DNA of 64,000 bases from Prinia subflava (Eukaryota > Chordata > Aves > Passeriformes > Cisticolidae): positions 33,358,083 through 33,422,082 of the forward strand of contig NC_086253.1 of NCBI RefSeq assembly GCF_021018805.1, written 5' to 3'. The translations under genes and the position numbers were made by a program. A model generated the notes under the pieces. It saw only the letters and a list, made by a program, of their open reading frames with translations, had not been told where the DNA came from and searched no databases. Positions 60,326 to 64,000 of the stretch are shown piece by piece; position 1 is the first letter of the stretch; each line of letters starts with the position of its first letter.

Positions 60326-63300
60326 GGAAAGACATTGATAGTTGCATAATTCGGGATTATCAGAAAGAAGGCATGTTCTGGAGCACCTGTGGTAAGATTT
60401 TTCTCCACCTCCTGGCAGACAGGAAATGTACCAGGCAGAGGTCTTGTCTCCCCACACACTTTGGGCAGGGGGAGTTCAGTTGTCCACAGTCAAAGCAGCT
60501 GAGTAAAATGCATTTCTGTTGTCCTTTCAGTATCAACCTCACATTTCTGAAGTATTTATGGGCAGTTGAGTCTAAGTCCCAGGTCTTCTTACCTGGGAGA
60601 AGACTCTATCCCTCTGATGAGTTTAACTTCTAAGCAGGGCTTTGCCCAGAGTACAGATGGTGAAATCTTTGAAAGTGCTATTCACAGCAGAATAGCTGCA
60701 AAAGACAGTCATATTGCAAAATCCTATATGAAGGCAGAGTTCAGTCTGTGACCAAAGAGCAGAATTTTGCTCCAAGTACTGTTCTTTAAAAAAAGATCAT
60801 GTTTCCTTGTATGCTAGAACAGTCTTGGCACAGATACAAATACAGAACCCAGTTCTCTGAATCCTAAAATTAGCATATGGTCTCATTTCAACATATCTCT
60901 TTGGTCACATGAGATGACTGATACTTTTCTTAACTGCATCAGCCTTAGAAAACAAAGGGAATAGTTTAAAAGTTTATCAGCAAAGCACAAGTAGAGATAA
61001 TTTTGCAAAATATAGTATTGCCAGTTCTGTATTTGCAGAGACCATTGTAGACCAGATTGTATAAATCAATACCATGCAATATTCTGCACATGTTCTCTGA
61101 GGAACAGATGTTTTTCCACAGCTTTGAGCAAAGGCTATGACCTACTTCACAAATGTGCCTTATCCCACCTTAACTTTTCATAACCAATAATAGTATTTCC
61201 ATATACTGACAAGTCTTTTAACTAGGTACTTTGTGATAGTGAAATAACTGCTTTTCCAGTGTTTTGGTTTTTGGGGGTTTTCTTTGGTTGCATAGGAATA
61301 TAATTTTAAGAAAGTGCCCACAGGCACAGAGTAGCTGGTGTTTTTGGGATAACTTTTGTGCCTTTTCAGTTATCCAGATGCTGCCAGAGTGAAACTGAAG
61401 GAAAGAGAACACCATGTACTGCTCAGATGTAATGCCTGCCATGCCATTGCTTTCACTTTCTGTCTACAGCTGCTGTAATTCTAGTGAAGAGCTCTTCATT
61501 CTCAAAGGTTACACTTTCTGTATGTCAGGAGTGTTATCTCTGTGAAGGAAAAAACAAGTTAGACTTACTAGAATGTTCTTGTGGAGAGTAGGGAGGGACT
61601 GCAAACTCCTTATCAATCATTATGGAGTAAAAATATGTGTATATGCAGATTGCAACTAGTTTATAGCTTGTTGGGGAGTAGCCTTCACCGTGTTCTTGAA
61701 GTTTCTCATTGCAAAAAATAGGCTGAACTGATCACAGGCCTAGCATGAATGGTGCAGTAATTAAAGCTTCAAGGAAGATCAAAATAATCTCTCCATAAAC
61801 TGTGGTGGCAGCCCATCCATGGGCCAGACTTCTTGTGTGGGAATGGCTCTTCACAGGCTCTCAGTGGCCTCCCCCTCCATGCAAATGCCAGTGAATTTGG
61901 GCTGATGTCTTGCCCACTTGCTGCTGGTTTGGGAATAATTTTATTAATGTCTTCATGTCCATCAATATATTTAAGCTTCCACTCCCAAAACAGCAAATGC
62001 CCCTGACTGTGGCCCCCTCTAATATTAAGACAGAAGGTAAAAATAGACCAAGAAAAGGGAAATTATATTCCTGGAGCTGCCAGTCTTAATGCATTTGTAG
62101 CAGGCATGGTTAAAAATAGTGATGTTTTTGAAGACTGGCTGTCTCTAAGAATCATAGAGTTATATCCTAGCAGGTTAGACCTATTTACAATTTCTAAAGG
62201 AGCTCCTCTTTAAAGACAGGGCAGAAAAATGCTTTCTGTGGTCCCATCTGTAGCTGACTGTGTTTCTTGGTGATAAGTCTTCCGTTCGTCCACCATGAGA
62301 CATTGATAAACCAGAAGAAAAAACAAACAGGAATTATTTTCAACATAATGCCAGAAAGACTTCAACATTGGGTCTCTGGGAGTATTAATCTTTTTCGTGT
62401 GTTCTCACCAAAGAGATGCTGGGGGTCAGTGCTATCCAGATTTAAAGCTGTTGTCTAAAAGCACAGGAATAGTTTTGGATTAAGGGGTTCTTCTCCATCC
62501 TTCGCAGCTCCTCCTTCCCACCCCTCATGCCAGAGTGCCTTCCTCTCTTGGTTGTGCTGTCACGTGTGTCTTTGAGCGGGATGGCACCCATGGTCCAGGT
62601 TCAAGCAGATGAAGAAAGAGGTGTTGCTTGTAAGCCTGCCGAGTTCCTGGACTTCTTCAGAAAGTTGCCTATGCAAAGAGTAGCGCTAGCATGCAGAAAA
62701 CTGGGATGGGACTGAAGGGTGATGGAGAACAAGGTGCTGCTTTGCCACTGGTGGAGCTGGTGCTGCTCCTTCCCTCTGCTCCTTCCTTCCTCCCAGCCGG
62801 CTCCGCTTCTCTCCCTGCCTCCATCCATGGGCTCTGCAGTTTGGGGGAAGATGGTGTCAAGTGACCCAAGGCAGGCATTAAGCCATTTTTCTCCTGGTTA
62901 ACCAGAGTGTGGAAGGTTCAGGAGGCAAAAGTAACCAGGCTTCTGGAGAGGTTTGCTTAGGCCAGCAGATGGGTACCTACAGCTCGGGGAATCATGGTAG
63001 TGGTGAAGCCAGTGGGAACTGGATACCTTGGCAGCTCTGGAAATGCTGTTAGCCATGCAAAAAATACCAATGGCTGTGTGTAGCTTCTTCTAGGTGTGAA
63101 TGTGCAGGAGAAGTGCAACATTGAGACTGACCAGGAGTGGGAGATAGGTGGGTAAGTGCTTTTAGTTTTACAGCCAGCTGCAGATTATAAATGTTGACGT
63201 TTCGTTCTGCTTGGAAGGATTGACTCTTTCTGCTTTTTTTCTTTCAACTGGGTAAACACTGGAGAGAGACTGGCAAGAAACTTGGCATACCTGCTGTTTT

Positions 63301-64000
63301 TAGGACTCACCTTTAGTTTCTGACTTTGTAGGTTTGTTTTATAATTGATATATTCTGATGGATGGTGAAGCTGGTGTGGTGTTAGGCAATAGCCCCTGAA
63401 ACTTTACATGCTTTTGCTGCCTATTTTGGAGCATTTCAAACACCTTTACAAACTGAAATGATTTTCAATGTCAGGCAATTCAATCTGTACTCACTGATGG
63501 ACGGACTCCAGGTTCTCCCACCTGGGGCCAGTGGAAGGAGGCTTCAAGTGCACCCAGTAATGCCATTTATGGACAGACAGAAGCTACTTTGAAGGCACTG
63601 CAGAAGCTGATGTTCCTTTCTGTACAAATAAATAATGCATTTGGCAGCTCTGGACAGAGATATGGCACCTTCATTTCCCACAGGCCATTACTCAGTAGAG
63701 TTGGTATTATCATCAAAAGGACGTTGTTGACATGCAACTGACAAAAACCCTGCTACATTTTAGCACCATTGTGGTCAGTGCTGTCCTGAGGCAGACAGGT
63801 CTGGGAATGTCTTCTGAAGACATCCAGCTTTATTTTCAGCAGCATGTGCTCTTAAAGGAGCATGGGGTGGTGTTGTGTGATGATAAGCAGAACCACAGCT
63901 GTGCTCGCTCCTCTGTGAAGGCCATAACTCCAGAAGATTCCCTCTGTTCCCTCCAGATGAAAATCATTGTAGGATTGATTTTACCTGGGTTTGAATTTAC

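Larger units (their letters stand above)
49850..64000 (+). other. IRF2: probable IRF2 intron 1, no coding exon found
   Basis: 14 kb with no exon encoding the conserved IRF DNA-binding domain start (MPVERMRMRPWLEEQI expected from known IRF2). Known IRF2 genes have a very long first intron, so exon 2 is probably to the right of the window. It contains a T25 run, an A25 run and AT-rich microsatellite-like text near 54310-54410. No other repeat or gene is supported. Confidence 0.5.

Noticed and set aside
49850..64000. Search for IRF2 exon 2 (IRF DNA-binding domain)
   Set aside because: No open frame matched the expected conserved start of the protein; exon 2 is presumed outside the window.
1..64000. 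CRISPR arrays, operons, tRNA or rRNA genes
   Set aside because: None seen. The window is spliced vertebrate DNA, and I did not recognise any structured RNA gene by eye.

Overview
This is vertebrate nuclear DNA, most likely from a bird. The genes are split by GT-AG introns, two CpG islands mark promoters, and the interspersed repeats I recognise are CR1 LINEs, with no Alu, L1 or B elements. Gene order is CENPU (+), PRIMPOL (-), CASP3 (+), then a CpG-island promoter where IRF2 (+) is expected. This is the amniote 4q35-type synteny block. Introns are short (PRIMPOL spans about 15 kb), which fits a compact avian genome. I cannot name the species.

Layout. 1-2.6 kb: last two coding exons of CENPU, running left to right. 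2.5-18.05 kb: PRIMPOL on the minus strand, with all 13 coding exons recovered and every junction in phase, giving a 603-residue primase-polymerase. CENPU and PRIMPOL converge tail to tail, with interleaved poly(A) signals on opposite strands. 17.8-18.5 kb: a CpG island that is a head-to-head promoter for PRIMPOL (leftward) and CASP3 (rightward). 18.3-29.7 kb: CASP3, with a non-coding first exon, six coding exons and a 282-residue caspase-3 whose catalytic and processing sites are intact. 29.7-48.2 kb: intergenic sequence with several CR1 copies, an isolated 30-bp triplicate and no convincing gene. 48.2-49.7 kb: a second CpG island with a TATA-like box and an ISRE-like element, best read as the IRF2 promoter. 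49.8-64 kb: probable IRF2 intron 1. No IRF2 coding exon was found before the window ends.

How the genes relate. CENPU is a kinetochore (CENP-O complex) protein. PRIMPOL restarts stalled replication forks. CASP3 is the main executioner caspase. IRF2 is an interferon-response regulator. They are neighbours by conserved synteny, not a pathway operon; only PRIMPOL and CASP3 visibly share a control region.

Points for a second look: a PRIMPOL N-terminus that begins in the CpG-island exon and not at the usual internal ATG; three upstream ATGs in three frames in CASP3 exon 1, one uORF overlapping the CASP3 start; a 44-bp copy of PRIMPOL exon 6 sequence in the adjacent intron; two unassigned coding-like segments in PRIMPOL introns; a decayed intronless coding-like block in CASP3 intron 1; and a 55-codon ORF divergent from the IRF2 promoter. 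I did not find anything I would call a new biological system.
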